Shown here in pieces: positions 47,106 to 59,274 of a stretch of 64,000 nt of DNA. The position numbers and the translations under genes are program-made. Each line of letters starts with the position of its first letter. Position 1 is the first letter of the stretch. This DNA comes from Ceratopteris richardii (Eukaryota > Streptophyta > Polypodiopsida > Polypodiales > Pteridaceae), in NCBI GenBank assembly GCA_020310875.1, contig CM035438.1, positions 102,739,563-102,803,562 of the forward strand. The letters are read 5' to 3'. The notes below the pieces were generated by a model. That model was given only the letters and a program-made list of their open reading frames with translations, was not told where the DNA came from and ran no database searches.

Positions 47106-49542
47106 AGCTCAAAAGACCAAGATAAGTGACATCAAAAATATGCTGCAAATCAGCCATAAGAATATCAAGTTTTGCATCACATGACCCAGTCAAGAGTATG
47201 TCATCAACATAAAGAACAAGCCAAGGGCAACCAAGTGTGCTTTCAGTTGAACTACATGTGAAGCCAAGGGCAACCAAGTGCTTATGTATTTTTTCATACC
47301 ATGCACGTGGAGCTTGCTTGGGACCATACAAGGCTTTATGCAAGCGACAAACCATATGCTCTTTCCTTTTCATAGCAAATCCAAGAGGGTGCTTCATATA
47401 GACCTCTTCTTGCAAATCACCATTCAAGAAGGTTGTTTTTATGTCCAACTGATGCACTTCACAACTTGATGTTGCCACTGTAAGTTGCTTTTTACTCATC
47501 CAAGATATGCATGAGCCTCCAAGGAAAAAAGCAATTACCACTAGTGGAAACACGAGTATCATAACAACCAGCCCAATCACTAATCACTATCTATAAAAGA
47601 ATGCAAGCATGGTTGAATATCTTTGCCATAAAAGAGAACTAAGCTCAAAGTTCCTCTAAGATATTTAAACACATGTTTCACCACTTGCCAATGCTTAGTG
47701 CCAGGGCTATGCATGAATCCACTCAACTAGGGAACTACATACTGTATATCCGGCCTTGGGCAGCAAATGCAACCATGGTATGAATGGTAGTCATGCGTGT
47801 AGTAGGTGCAAAAGTTTCCTCATAGTCAATGCCATATTGTTGCACATATCCAATCTAGCTTTGTAGCGATCAATGCTACCATCAGATTTTCTCTTAATCT
47901 TGTAAATCCACTTTGTACCAATGACATTCTTTCCTTTTGGCAATTCACATAACTCCCCAGTACCATTCCTATGTATGGAATCCATTTTTGATTGCATAGC
48001 GCTCATCCAATGTGGATCATCACATGCATCTTCAAAAGTAAGTGGCTTTTCATTACATGTTGTAGCAATAAGGGAATAATCCACAAAATTACTTGATGCA
48101 TGGCAAGAGCTTGATCTTGTTCTACCAAGTAAAGGTGCACTCAATTTTCTGTCCTACAAGGTTTGTCTTAGCCACTTTGGCATAGTTTGTGCACTCTTGA
48201 TAAATATGGTTTCATTATGTAATACATTATCAACATGTACATGTGTGGGCTGAATTTGATGCTTGTTTTTAGCCATATTTTGATGCAAATGTTCAGCCAT
48301 ATGTGGCTAAAAATTTCCACCAGTTTCAACATTCTTTGGTTGAAAGATTTCATCCATGTTTGGCTGGAAATTCTCTACATTTTCAGCTCTATTTTGCTAG
48401 AATTCTTCAGCACTTTGAGCCTCAATTTCTGGTCTACATGGCCATAGTCAAATGCGCCATTTTGGAAAAAAGGCATGATTGTATCGAACACATCTTGTGA
48501 GCTAAGTATTGGCTATTTTTTGCATTCACAAGTAGAGGGAAAACTAATTTTTCAACAAATACCACATCTTGACTCACAATAATTGTGTTTTTCAATGGAT
48601 GATACAAACGATATCCCTTAATTTCAGCACTATAATCAACAAATATACATTTATTTGCCTTGTCATCAAGTTTGTGATGTTGTTGTGATGGCAGAAGAGC
48701 ATATGCCAAAAAACCAAACACACGCATATGACTAACCATATGCTTATGACCATTCGAAGCCTCATAAGGAGTGATGACTCTCAATGCTTTTGTAGGGCAG
48801 TGGTTCAATGCATAGTTTGCACACATGAACGCTTCCATCCAAAACTTATATGGCACAATAAATTGGTGTGAAATACCTCTTTCACAAAGAAGAGCATTAA
48901 ACTCATGTGACATGTATTCACCACCACGATCCGTGGTAGAGTCAAAAGCTTCACAAAAACTATGTGACACTTCACAAAAAGCACAATCAATGCATGAGCT
49001 TGAGCATATTTTCCATCCCATCTAAGCTGCTCTTGTGTAGGTGGAGAAGGAGAAACCATTGTGTTTGAAGAAGAAGCTCCATCAGTGACAGTAGATTGTG
49101 AAGTAGAAGAACCTGCGGGTCTTTGATCTACATCTACCGCTATGTTCCAAAGCTATTTTGCAACAAGAACATGCTTCATCATGTAAGACCACATTGGATA
49201 GTTGGTCCCATCAAGCTTATCTTCAGCTTGAAGCATGCCAAACAAGTCATTGTTGCCTGCCATTTCACTAAAGAACAAGAATGTTACAAAATACTTACTT
49301 CGACGAAAGCTGAAATGAATGCTGAAATTTCAGCTCACAAACTGTCACTCTGATGGCGATTTTGACTGCACGAATGGCTTCAAAATGGGGGTAAAATATC
49401 AGTGCACTTGGTGGAAATGTTTCTTGCCTGCTGAAATTCACAGTTCTATGTTTCGAAGTCGATTTGCACTGTTCAAAGTGTGTGCACGTCGTGACGCGAA
49501 AAACCAAAACTTGAGAAGGAGCTGAACCTGTTCTGATACCAC
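47106..49542 (-). mobile_element. Ty1/copia LTR retrotransposon fossil (copia B)
   Basis: A minus-strand copia fossil related to copia A. The parts seen are a gag head (about 49000-49260), integrase (about 48550-48950, 'TDRGGEYMSHEFNALLCERG', 'YEASNGHKHMVSHMRVFGF'), reverse transcriptase (about 47110-47960, 'KWIYKIKRKSDGSIDRYKAR', 'HKALYGPKQAPRAWYEKI', 'LYVDDILLTGS') and a primer-binding site. Its left edge lies directly against hAT-like sequence on the same strand. It is broken, with several breaks, and no second LTR was found. Confidence 0.88.
49528..49541 (-). promoter_or_regulatory. Copia B primer-binding site (initiator tRNA-Met type)
   Basis: On the minus strand this reads TGGTATCAGAACAG, a one-mismatch variant of the TGGTATCAGAGC copia site. 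It lies one base inside the LTR edge at 49543. Confidence 0.88.
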
Positions 49543-50900
49543 TGTTGGGTGTGTGTAGAAGTGCAAGAGACACACCAAAAGCACACACAAGGAGCACAAA
49601 TGCAGCAAGGCACATGAAGAAGACAGATGGCTAGAATAGCTCTCTCTATTGACGATGAACTAAACTAAAGTAAGAGCTCAATAATATCCCTAAGTACAAA
49701 GTACCACCACATATGAGTGTATCACATCAAAGATACTCGAGGAGCACATAAGTGTAACACTAGCTTAATCAAGCGAGTTCTATTAGAACCACCTCTTTTC
49801 AAGGAATCATTGGCCTTTGAGCAATTAATGAAGAATGTCGATGGATAATATTGGTAGTGAAAAGGGCCCAGATATGTTATGACAAGGTCAAATCAGGTTC
49901 AAACCAATCTCTTTTTCTAGCTTTAGGGATGATCCTCTCCAATTCCTATGCTTAGGGAGCCTTGATGTTTGACATTCCTAATAGGTGCCAGACATTTAAC
50001 CCCTAGTTGTGTGAGATTTGGAGGTAAGATGTCACCCCACATCTCCATGAGTTGATAAGTCCATTTCTCGGTGGCCGACGAGTAGATAAGCTATCACCCC
50101 ACATCTCCATGAGTTGTAAGTCTGCAAACACCGTCTCATTTGTGCCTAAGCTTTGGTGATGCCCATGGGTTCCTTCATGATCAGGGTTTGTCTTAAGGGT
50201 TTAGCCATTGGACATGTGTAAATTGTTTCATGCAATATGTCCTCTCAATGTGTTGTAAGCCATCGCACCATAAGTCTCACAAAAAGAATCACCATAATTG
50301 GCTTTGATAACTATAAGTCGCACGTGTCATTAGTCACAAGGATGCATGGCATGCCCTGTTGGAAGAGATTGATGTATACCTCAAGGAAGTGATGTGGTAC
50401 TGCTAAAACCTGCTTTTTAGTCTCACAAAACTTGCTATTTTGGTCCATAGACCTGCTGGTTCTTTTGCTCAAAGCTCATAGTATAGTAACAATTGATAAA
50501 CTTCCTTTTGAGGAAATTCAATTAGCTTAGATAGCTAATGATTTCAAGTGCAATCATCTAAAATGACAAACTATGCTCGGAGAAATAAGTTTAACAATCC
50601 AAGGCTTACTCCCGAATTTTTAGGGAATAACTAGTAAATGACCAGTGATCACTTCGATGATGATTTCTCCCAGATGGCTAAACCAAATGCCTTGAGATTT
50701 GGAGAGCTTAAAATAGACGTCAAGCTCGTTCCAACAAGCTATAGATCATGCAAAATGGTTGAGAAGGCACTAAGATATGACCAAAGAAAGTTTACTATTA
50801 TGAGTAGTCATAGCAGAGAAGTAGATAGAGATGATCAATGAGCTATATGTATTATAAAACATGATTGTACAAGGTCATTGGCATTGTACTGGTGCTCAAT
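49543..50900 (-). mobile_element. Copia B LTR start and unassigned flank
   Basis: The LTR of copia B starts TGTTGGGTGTGTG at 49543. Its outer end cannot be fixed without a partner. Beyond roughly 49,900 the sequence shows a two-copy duplication (listed separately), no gene and no clear element. The part nearest 50,900 may belong to the LTR of copia C. Confidence 0.5.
50024..50122. repeat. Two copies of a 37-bp segment, about 61 bp apart
   Basis: 'tcaccccacatctccatgag' with flanking 'gataag' and 'taagtc' occurs at 50024-50061 and 50085-50122. The intervening 23 bp is not repeated. This fits a small tandem duplication with partial decay. Confidence 0.8.
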
Positions 50901-51015
50901 GATGGTAAACTGAGTGAGCTATGGTGTGAGCCACTCAGCGTCTACAAATGATCAATAAAAGAGCTCTCAACAAATAACCACGAGATGTACAAAAAGCATT
51001 TTATAAGAAGTTCTT

Positions 51016-51043
51016 CCAAGTTTGAATTTGAATTCAAACTTGG
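51016..51043. repeat. Perfect 12-bp inverted repeat with 4-base loop
   Basis: CCAAGTTTGAAT, TTGA, ATTCAAACTTGG form a perfect hairpin. It lies in the presumed 3' LTR of copia C. On the minus strand it is about 10 bp upstream of a TATA-like stretch (TTATAAAATGC), a place where a promoter element of the LTR would lie. Confidence 0.85.
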
Positions 51044-51280
51044 CTCCAAATAAAAGTGAATCCATTAATCTAGGAGTTATTCTCTCATTTGAAACTCGTA
51101 GCTATTGTTCTTCCTAACTCCATGAGATTTAGGCTCTTGAAAGATTCTTCAAGGTTTTAATCTTTTACAATTGGTAAATGATCACATGATTACAAGGCAA
51201 GGTTCACATGATCCATCTAGTTCTTTCACATAATGTTTTCCATGCTAAGCCAAATGTGAAGGCTTGTACATTTGCACCAA

Positions 51281-53820
51281 TAGCTCCCCCTCAAGCCAAA
51301 CATCTTGGCTTTCATTGCTTCATTAATCTTCTTGAATATCATGCAATCCAATCATGGTTTTAAACCTGTAGAGCTTAGTACCATCAAGAGCTTTGGTTAA
51401 CAAATCAGCAAACTGCATGTTTGTGGATACATACACTAGTTGAATTTCTTTGCTCAATAGTTTGTCTCTAACATAGTGATAGTGTACTTCTATATGCTTG
51501 GTTCTTGCATGATAAATATGATTGGCTGCAAGATGCAAATAACTAGTATTATCACCAAAAATCATAGGTGAATGAGTGTCAAGTCCCAAATCTGAGTAAA
51601 GCAATCTAATCCAAATAGCTTCTTGTGTAGCATTTGCTAATCCCCTGTATCCAGCCTCTGTTCAATATAGAGCAATAGTTGGTTGCTTCTTAGAAGACCA
51701 TGAGATGGGCTTATCACGTGCAAAAGATAAATAGCTAGAAGTACTTCTTCTGTCATCCTTACATCCTGCCCAATATGCATCAGAGTATAACTTAATGTCC
51801 AAATCTCATGTGTATGGGAAGTAAAGGCATTGGTTTTGGGTACCTTTGAGATACTTCAAAATTCTTTTAGTAGCTTCCAAGTGAGGTGCTCTAGGTTTAT
51901 GCATGAATTGGCTCAAAACACTTACTCCATAACATATGTCAATCGTTGTTAATGCTGCACAGTTTAGATTTCCAACCATTCTTTGATAATCGACAATGTC
52001 TTTAAGCAAATCACCTTCATGAGCACTCAATTTATGATTTTCCTCCATAGGGGTGGTAGCTACTTTTGTATTCTCCAAGTGGAACTTCTTCAACATGTCT
52101 TGCACATATTTCCTTTGGATGATGTAGATTTCAGAGTTAGTGTATACCAACTCAAGTCCAAGAAAATATTTCAGAAACCCTAGGTCACTGATCTTAAACT
52201 CCTGCATCATCTGGTTTTTTATTTGTTTGATGCCTTTGGCATCACTACCTGTAAGAATAATGTCATCCACATATACACATAAATATATCATTTTTGAATT
52301 ACTCCTCTTGAAAAACAGAGAAGAATCTGCCTTTCTCATTGTGAATCCTTGGTCTTGAAGATATGTTGTTAGCCTATGGTTTCATGCCCTAGGTGCCTGC
52401 TTCAAACCATAAAGTGCTTTGTTTAATTTGCATACATGATTTACTTTGTTTGGATCTTCATAGCCAGAAGGTTGAGCCATGTAAAACTCCTCTGAAATCC
52501 ACCCATTGAGAAAAGCATTTTTCACATCTACTTGATACGTATTCCAATTTCTAGATGTAGTTACACTTCCCAATATTCTGATGGTTGGCATCTTAGCCAT
52601 AGAGGAAAAATTTTCTTCATAATCTACTCCTTGGGTTTGTGCAAAACCCTTAGCCACAAGCCTAGCTTTATACCTGTTTATGGATCCATCTAAGTTTCTT
52701 TTGATTTTGTAAATCCACCTAGAACCAATTACCTTCATTGATGCTTTCTTGGATACTAGCTCCCAAGTTTCATTCTCTTGGAGTGCTTCTATTTCTTCAT
52801 CCATAGCCTCCTTCCATTCTGCTTTGGTACTTGCTTCTTCATATGAAGAAGGTTCTTCAAGTGATGAATCATTAGCAAGATAAATAGAATGCTTAGTGAC
52901 TAATGAAGTATCATACCCAAATCTGATTGGCTTCTTACTCTCTCTTTGTGATCTCCTTAAGGCTTGGTTGGATGACTCTGGTATGTCCTCCAACCTCTTC
53001 ATCTTGACCTTGCCTTTTGATTTCCATGCTTTAAATTCTTCCAAATTGATGGTGTCCTCATCATCTGATCTGATGTCTTCAATTGTGCTTGGCTCCTCCT
53101 TGGTGAGGCTTGGAAATTCTTCTTCCAAGTCATTTGGCAATTTGACCTTCTTGCATTCACTTTCAAACCAAGAATCATTCTCATCGAACACAACATCTCT
53201 ACTGACCATAAATCCTTTGTTGGATGGATTATAAAACCTGTATCCTTTTTTATTTATATCATATCCTATGAAGATGCATTTCTCTGCCTTAGGTTCTAAC
53301 TTACCTGTGATTTGAGATGGAACATGCACATAAGCAACACAACCAAATATTTTGCAATGTTCAAGTGATGGTATCCTACCATCCCATGCCTCATAGGGGG
53401 TCATCCCATCAAGGGATTTAGAGGGTAAGCTATTAATAAGATAAGTGGAAATAGAAACACTCTCTACCCACAAGTAATTTGGCAACCTTTTTTCATTAAG
53501 CATAGATCTAGCTACTTCGACAATCAATCTGTTCCTCCTCTCTACTACTCCATTTTGCTCAGGAGTATACCCAGTAGCGATCTCCCTTTTGATACCTCTG
53601 TCTTGCAAAAATGCATCAAATTCATTGGAGAAGTACTCACTTCCTCCATCTGACCTTATCCTCTTTAATCTCTTTCCTGTTTGACTTTCCACAAGTGCAA
53701 GATACTTCTTGAAACAACTCAACACTTCATCCTTATGTTTCATGAAATACAAGATAGTCCACCTACTCAAATCATCAATAAACGACACATAGTATCTTCG
53801 GCCTAAGATTGAAGAGTCCT
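51281..53820 (-). mobile_element. Ty1/copia LTR retrotransposon fossil (copia C)
   Basis: A minus-strand copia fossil of a different lineage from A and B. Seen are integrase (about 53140-53810, 'FIDDLSRWTILYFMKHKDE', 'RSDGGSEYFSNEFDAFLQ', 'YEAWDGRIPSLEHCKIFGC'), reverse transcriptase (about 51820-52850, 'RWIYKIKRNLDGSINRYKAR', 'LYGLKQAPRA', 'CVYVDDIILTGSD') and RNase H (51323-51604, 'TKHIEVHYHYVRDKL', 'DLLTKAL'). A polypurine tract (CTTGAGGGGGAGC) at 51283-51295 marks the start of the 3' LTR, which runs leftward from about 51281 for some hundreds of bases. No gag or 5' LTR was found. It is broken, with a few breaks. Confidence 0.9.
51283..51295 (-). promoter_or_regulatory. Copia C polypurine tract
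   Basis: On the minus strand this reads TTGAGGGGGAGCT, just after the RNase H end, as usual for plant copia elements. It sets the 3' LTR boundary near 51281. Confidence 0.85.
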
Positions 53821-53901
53821 TTAGGAAACGTTAAATGCAGGTTGCAAAAAGTTTTTTTGAATATTTTCAAAGGCTTTTAAAGTGTTATGGAAGTCTAGGT
53901 G

Positions 53902-53903
<2 letters not shown>

Positions 53904-53932
<29 letters not shown>
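53904..53932. repeat. Homopolymer run (C)29
   Basis: 29 consecutive C. On the other strand it is a G-run able to form a quadruplex. It lies about 85 bp outside the edge of copia C. Its exact length may be uncertain in assembly. Confidence 0.9.
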
Positions 53933-54204
53933 TTATGCATACATTTTGTAGAAACTAAGCTCAAAAGTGGAAAAGATAAGACATGAAGATAGTATGCAAG
54001 AGCTTCTGTGTGGCCCCCATTCACATTCTTGTTTTCTATAAATTCACTATAGGAAATAGGGAGTCCTTGATCTTTACATGAGAAGTTCATGGGACAAAAA
54101 AGTAAGCATCAAGATAGACAAGTAATTGAGAAGTGAAGTGACATATGTAAGTCTTAGAGGAATTGGCACAACAATAGGCATTATTCTTGGAGATAGACTA
54201 AGAC

Positions 54205-54322
54205 AGCTAGAGCATATACTGCACTTGGAGAGCAAGAGAGCAAGACACACACACACTTGGACAGAGCTAGAGCATACACTACACTTGGAGAGCAAGAGAG
54301 AGCAAGACACACAAACATGGAT
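54205..54322. repeat. Two-copy tandem duplication, unit about 60 bp
   Basis: 54205-54262 and 54265-54322 both read 'gctagagcata.act.cacttggagagcaagaga' and end in 'acttgga' or 'acatgga'. They differ at a few positions within CA and GA runs. Confidence 0.88.
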
Positions 54323-54761
54323 AGTGTGCAGAGAGGCAAATTGTGCAAAGAGAGAGTCAAAGTGTGCAAAAGGAGGTGACAAAGTATGCAGAGAAAGTGT
54401 GTAGAGAGCAACTAAGGTGAGACAAAGTATCATCAATGAGGTGTTGTAGGTCAACAGTAGAAGTGATCAAGCCTTTAACCTTATTGGAAGCTTGAGTCCA
54501 AGGAGTGCACAAGGACAAGTTACTCAATAAGGTGAAGGACAAGCACAGAGGTTGACTGCATAAGTAAATGTGATATTTTGTGTACTTGTGTGTGTAATTC
54601 TTTGGCTTAACTAACTATGCACAGAGAATATTTTGTCTCATTCTATACAAAGTTATTCTAATATTTTATACTAATCAAGAGAGAGTGGCTTCCGATGCAA
54701 TTTTCTTTCTTTTTCTTCTTCTCTATTTTTCTCCTACAAGAACTTAAACCCCTTTCAACCA

Positions 54762-54885
54762 AAGAATCCCCCAATAAGGTGCTATGATACTATGCTCTTC
54801 AATGTTGTACTTTCAATCAATTCAAGAATCCCCCAATAGAGTGCTATGGCACTATGTTCTTCAATGTTGTAATTTCAATCAATTC
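54762..54885. repeat. Two-copy tandem duplication, unit 62 bp
   Basis: 54762-54823 and 54824-54885 share 'aagaatcccccaata' at the start and 'ttcaatgttgta.tttcaatca' at the end. About six substitutions separate them. Confidence 0.92.
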
Positions 54886-55322
54886 AAATTATGAGGAAGA
54901 GCAGACAATAACATCGAACCTCCTTTTAGAAAAAGGCATAACACACAAATAATAATTGACAAATATGAAGAAGTCCATTGATGTTAGTTTCTATAGACTC
55001 CTACAATCTTTGAGCGTACTTTGAACAGATGATGCAGTTGTTTCCTAACATACTACTATAGCAATTTCTAATCTCGAACCAGTGCACAACAGCGTTTAGT
55101 GGATGGATTGTGCATCTCTCGTCTGTGTGCACATACATACAGACGTAGATAGAATTAAGAAGATATATGAAAAAACGAGAGAGCATCAAGATTCTTGCGG
55201 AAAAAATTATTTTCTGTCTCGAGATCTCTCACTTTCAGAGTGGACGTATGGTTCAATACCTTCCAGTTCTGTGAGGAGCAAGTTCAACAGAAAACACATT
55301 TCTGATAAGATGCAGTTGATAC

Positions 55323-55324
<2 letters not shown>

Positions 55325-55377
<53 letters not shown>
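55325..55377. repeat. (GA)26 microsatellite
   Basis: An uninterrupted GA array. Glu-Arg frames crossing it are artefacts. Confidence 0.97.
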
Positions 55378-55382
<5 letters not shown>

Positions 55383-55687
55383 TACAATGTGGAATCTATT
55401 TTTTGTCGGTAACGTTCAACCTATATCTGATCATTGATGACGGCAAGCGCTATGATCATTGATGACTGTAAGGGGATGGCTTTTGGGGGTTGCTGATTGA
55501 AGAATACAACAACACTGGTGGACCTGACATCCATTGACCTTCCTGGCGATCAAGCTCTTTCTTACTGAAATCGGAGTCCTTCTGGTGTGAGCTGTCGATC
55601 TTCAGCTCTCTCCATGTATAGAACATTACAGGGCGCATCAATCAGTTTCGAAGCATATCATGGACAACTCACATCATGAGGCTACAA

Positions 55688-55790
55688 TTTCTGTTGGTGT
55701 TCATCTTCTGCACGCAACACTTGAATTAATGAATGATGAAGACGGAATAGCAACATTTTCCGTTGGTGTTCGTTTTCTGCTCGCAATAAC
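55688..55790. repeat. Two copies of a 34-bp segment, period about 69 bp
   Basis: 'tttctgttggtgttcatcttctgc' at about 55688 and 'tttccgttggtgttcgttttctgc' at about 55757 are followed by matching 'acgcaac' and 'tcgcaat'. The pattern fits a partly decayed tandem duplication. Confidence 0.7.
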
Positions 55791-56008
55791 AACATCCAAT
55801 ATGTACAACACACAGACACACAGGCATGAGTACGCGTGTGCAAGTGTATGCCGTTTACATTGGACTTCTGCAATTATCAGCCATCTCCGTCTCCATCGTT
55901 CGCTAACCCACGCGTTGAGTACAGAAAATGGTCACCACGAGAAATTTTAGCCACATACTACGGATTCTTCATATATGTTGCCCAGACGTATCGTCAGGAT
56001 ACACAGGC

Positions 56009-56010
<2 letters not shown>

Positions 56011-56059
<49 letters not shown>
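56011..56059. repeat. (GA)24 microsatellite
   Basis: An uninterrupted GA array directly after 'acacaggcat'. A similar 'acacaggcatgag' occurs at about 55818, so the flanks may be related. Confidence 0.97.
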
Positions 56060-56060
<1 letters not shown>

Positions 56061-56879
56061 CATACAGTTCATATGACACTTGGAGGCCTCTCTGTGGGTC
56101 TTATTCATCATATGCAGACGAAAGGATGTGAAACACATGTTTCTTATGTAAGAAGGAAGCCAACCACGAGCTATAGAAAGATAAGAAAGCCATAACGACA
56201 AAATCTATGTGGAAGAAGAACGACTACAGAGAAGGAGAAAAGAAATCAGAAAGCATAGCGAGAAGGGCGATGAAGGAGGAGAGTAGAAGAGCGCTCTTTT
56301 TTTCAAAGCTCTTCTAGTTAAACGGTTTAGCCCCCTGTTTTCTTTTTCTTTTTTTACTTCAAACAATTAATTTAGATATTTTCACTTGATTGAATTGAAA
56401 AAGAAAATGCATAATAAGATGAAGGAAAATAAACAAAGCTGATTTCATTTGTTCTTCTTAATAGTAAAAGATATATTCTTTTTGGATCTTCATTCTGTAC
56501 TCACCACATGTTAGTTAAGCCAGATAAATCTAGAGGATCAATTAGAGCATTCGTTTTTGACAATTACAGAAATTCAAAGCATGTAATATAAAAACTTATA
56601 CATGGTTTCTTAATATCTTATCCATGTAGTGTAACTTGAATTATATGGATCTTGTAAACCTCTTTTTCGGTCACGTTGATCATATCTAAAACAAAACCAT
56701 GTGAAAGGCATGCTAGAGAGGTGAAAACATTGAGGTACAAACAAATAAGTGGGATTTTTAGAGAAAATCCTTGTGAAAGAAAAAGAAGACTGCACATCAT
56801 ATCAGCAATGTGTGTGTATATGTATGTGTGTACCATTGCCATCATTTCATTTAAGCATTTCCATCAAATACAAGTCTTT

Positions 56880-57135
56880 TGTTTTCTTATCGAAGTACAT
56901 ATGTATGTATCTATATATGTCTTTATGTATGTATGCATACTTACGTGTATGTATATATGTTAGGTATATGTATGTGTATGTATGTATGTATTGACATATG
57001 TGAAGTATTTATGTCTATATGTATATATGTATGTATGTGTGTATGTATGTATGCATGCATGCATGTATGCATGCATATATGTATGTATGTATATATGCAT
57101 GTATGTATGTATGTATGTATGTATGTACATATACA
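56880..57135. repeat. (ATGT)n / (ATGC)n microsatellite
   Basis: Imperfect ATGT units with ATGC variants over about 250 bp. Tyr/Met/Cys/Val-rich frames on both strands come from this repeat. Confidence 0.95.
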
Positions 57136-57315
57136 TGAATGTAGAGCTTTGTAAGAATAGATGTGAAGCTTTCCAAGGTAACTTGAATTGTCATTGCTTT
57201 GTTGTTCACTAAAATTACATAAAATTTAAAACAAAAAAAAAAGTGAAATAGTGTGATATAGAAAGTAGAAGCAAGTGACAGAAAGGGAGAGTATATGTAT
57301 GGATTATGTGTGTAT

Positions 57316-57575
57316 CACTATAACATATGAAGGGCATACCGACACTCCTTATACAAATGGTCACTCCGGGCGTCGATATAAACGTTGGAAAAGTCCATTT
57401 AAGCATACCGACGGTCAAGCGACCATCGGTATGACCGTTTAAAATAGATTGTCGGGTGTCTCGTGACCACCGTTATCTACATCGGTATAAGCATCGGTAT
57501 AGGCATTGGTATGAGCGTCGGTAATTTACTAGAAATTATCGACGCACATACCGATGCATATACCAACACCGTGTT
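57316..57575 (+). mobile_element. Possible CACTA (En/Spm) transposon end with subterminal repeats
   Basis: The stretch starts CACTATAACATATGAAGGG. It then carries repeated 'cataccgac', 'catcggtat' and 'gcgtcggta' motifs in both orientations, clustered near 57335-57350, 57403-57435, 57481-57522 and 57541-57572. A CACTA terminus followed by a short motif repeated in direct and inverted orientation is typical of CACTA elements. I found no transposase and no matching TAGTG end nearby. It may be a single end of a decayed element or a small non-autonomous copy. Confidence 0.4.
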
Positions 57576-59173
57576 TTAAACATACTGGAAACCCAAGAGC
57601 AAAACTCAATACTTTGTGCGTGTTTTACACTGAGTACTGCTTGCTTCTGTCAAACTTGCGCGCCTGAACTGAATTGTGACCTACATTGTATTGTGCACAC
57701 ATGCACACATAGATGTTGGTATAAATGGCAGCATGCGAAAGGTGATGAGCCCACAATCACGAGGATCATTTTAGTATTTTAATAGCTTTAATTTGAATAC
57801 TTGATAACAATACCACATTGATCATACATCCACAAGAGTATACATCTCCATAAGTCATAAGTCATTACATTCGGCATCTAGCATATTATCATCCAAACAT
57901 GTGTACCATGCGAAACCTTATACTTTATCACAAGCTTCATAAACTTGGTTGAAGTACCCTCACAAATACATAAACAACCCAATCTATTAATTTCATGTGC
58001 CTCTCAGTTTTGCATAAACAATCCATTTCCATTCCTATACATGTCTTTATAACAATTACTTATCACTTAATGACTCATTTACATAATATATATTCGTCAA
58101 TCATTCTTCCTCTTGGGATCACATAAGAACACACCTCATGATAGTATGACAGTTAACAACACCTCTTTCATTTGCCACACAATCGCTTACATAAGCTTCA
58201 TCCAATGACAGTTCCAATTTATAAATACTTCAAAGTATACATCATACCTACTTTGTTCATCAGAAATATTCACTCACCATATATGTCATATACACTCTTA
58301 TATGAGAGCTCCTTGATTAACAGACGAGCAATCCCTTTTTACCTTTACCTCATATCTCTGCATGCATTTTGCATTATCTCCCTGTGATTCATATGAAATA
58401 TTTTCCTTATAGCTATGCGCACACATTGATGACAGGTCACTTAGTACAACCTTTGACTGAGTCAGATCAATCATAGTATCATTTCATAATTTTCATGTAA
58501 TCCTCGAAACATGTACTCTAACATCTAGAAATATGTGCATTAATATCGCATCATTCCTCAACCTTGAATATTACTATATATATAAAACAACATATATTCA
58601 ATGTCCATGCACACATTATTTTAATTCCACTTGCGCATATGCACAATCTTCTATACGGTCATTCATGCTTTATTCAAATCTTAGCATATCGACAATGCTA
58701 TAAACATCACATCAATGTAAAATACATACAATATTTTATTAAGCAAAACCTCCTTCATCACAGACTTTCCATGCGTATTCTAAGAACAAACCTCATCTAG
58801 TATCATGATCATTTATCATAAAACAGAGAACGATGGATGATCATTCATCATACAACAGAGAACGATGCAACAGTATATGACCTTCGGAATAAACACAACA
58901 TCATCATACCATTCTCTGCAGCCTTTCTTACTTCTACCACATGATATACCCAACGGTGTCTTGTGGCGACCATTCTTGTCATGATGTCAATCCTTTACGA
59001 AATAATCATCAACTCCAGCAAATCCTGTTCAACACATGTACTGTAGAGAGATAGAGAGAGAGAATATACTAAAAACACAACTCTATTTCTATTCAGAACT
59101 GAGAGAGGTTGCAACAGCGTAATGACTGGAATTGCTCTTGAATGAATGACTCTCCTCCCAACCAAATGCCTCT
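57576..59173. other. AT-rich flank, partly the chromovirus LTR
   Basis: No gene is seen. The right part, downstream on the minus strand of the TATA box at 59174, should be the transcribed part of the chromovirus 3' LTR. Its outer end cannot be fixed because the partner LTR is outside the window. A short duplicated phrase ('acagagaacgatg') occurs near 58820 and 58855. Confidence 0.5.
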
Positions 59174-59181
59174 ATATATAG
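59174..59181 (-). promoter_or_regulatory. TATA box of the chromovirus LTR
   Basis: TATATATA, on the minus strand in 'GAGCTATATATAGAGGC', about 350 bp inside the LTR start at 59532. It is the best candidate for the U3 promoter. Confidence 0.75.
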
Positions 59182-59274
59182 CTCTCTCCAGGGGACTACC
59201 TTCTTGGGCAGGTGAATGCTAATCATCCAAGTGTCAACCATGTAACTACATGTGCGCCAAGTGTCCAGTGGATG

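Larger units (their letters stand above)
53821..57315. other. Gene-free stretch rich in simple repeats
   Basis: No conserved coding segment is seen. It holds a 29-base C-run, several tandem duplications, two GA arrays and an ATGT array, all listed separately. The part at about 54380-54720 resembles the AT-rich body of a plant LTR, but I found no ends. Confidence 0.55.

Noticed and set aside
53821-54090. 89-codon frame with a glycine run
   Set aside because: Created by the (C)29 homopolymer; the rest shows no family.
55103-55462. 119-codon frame with Arg-Glu repeats
   Set aside because: Created by the (GA)26 microsatellite.
56879-57212. Tyr/Met/Cys/Val-rich frames
   Set aside because: Created by the ATGT microsatellite.
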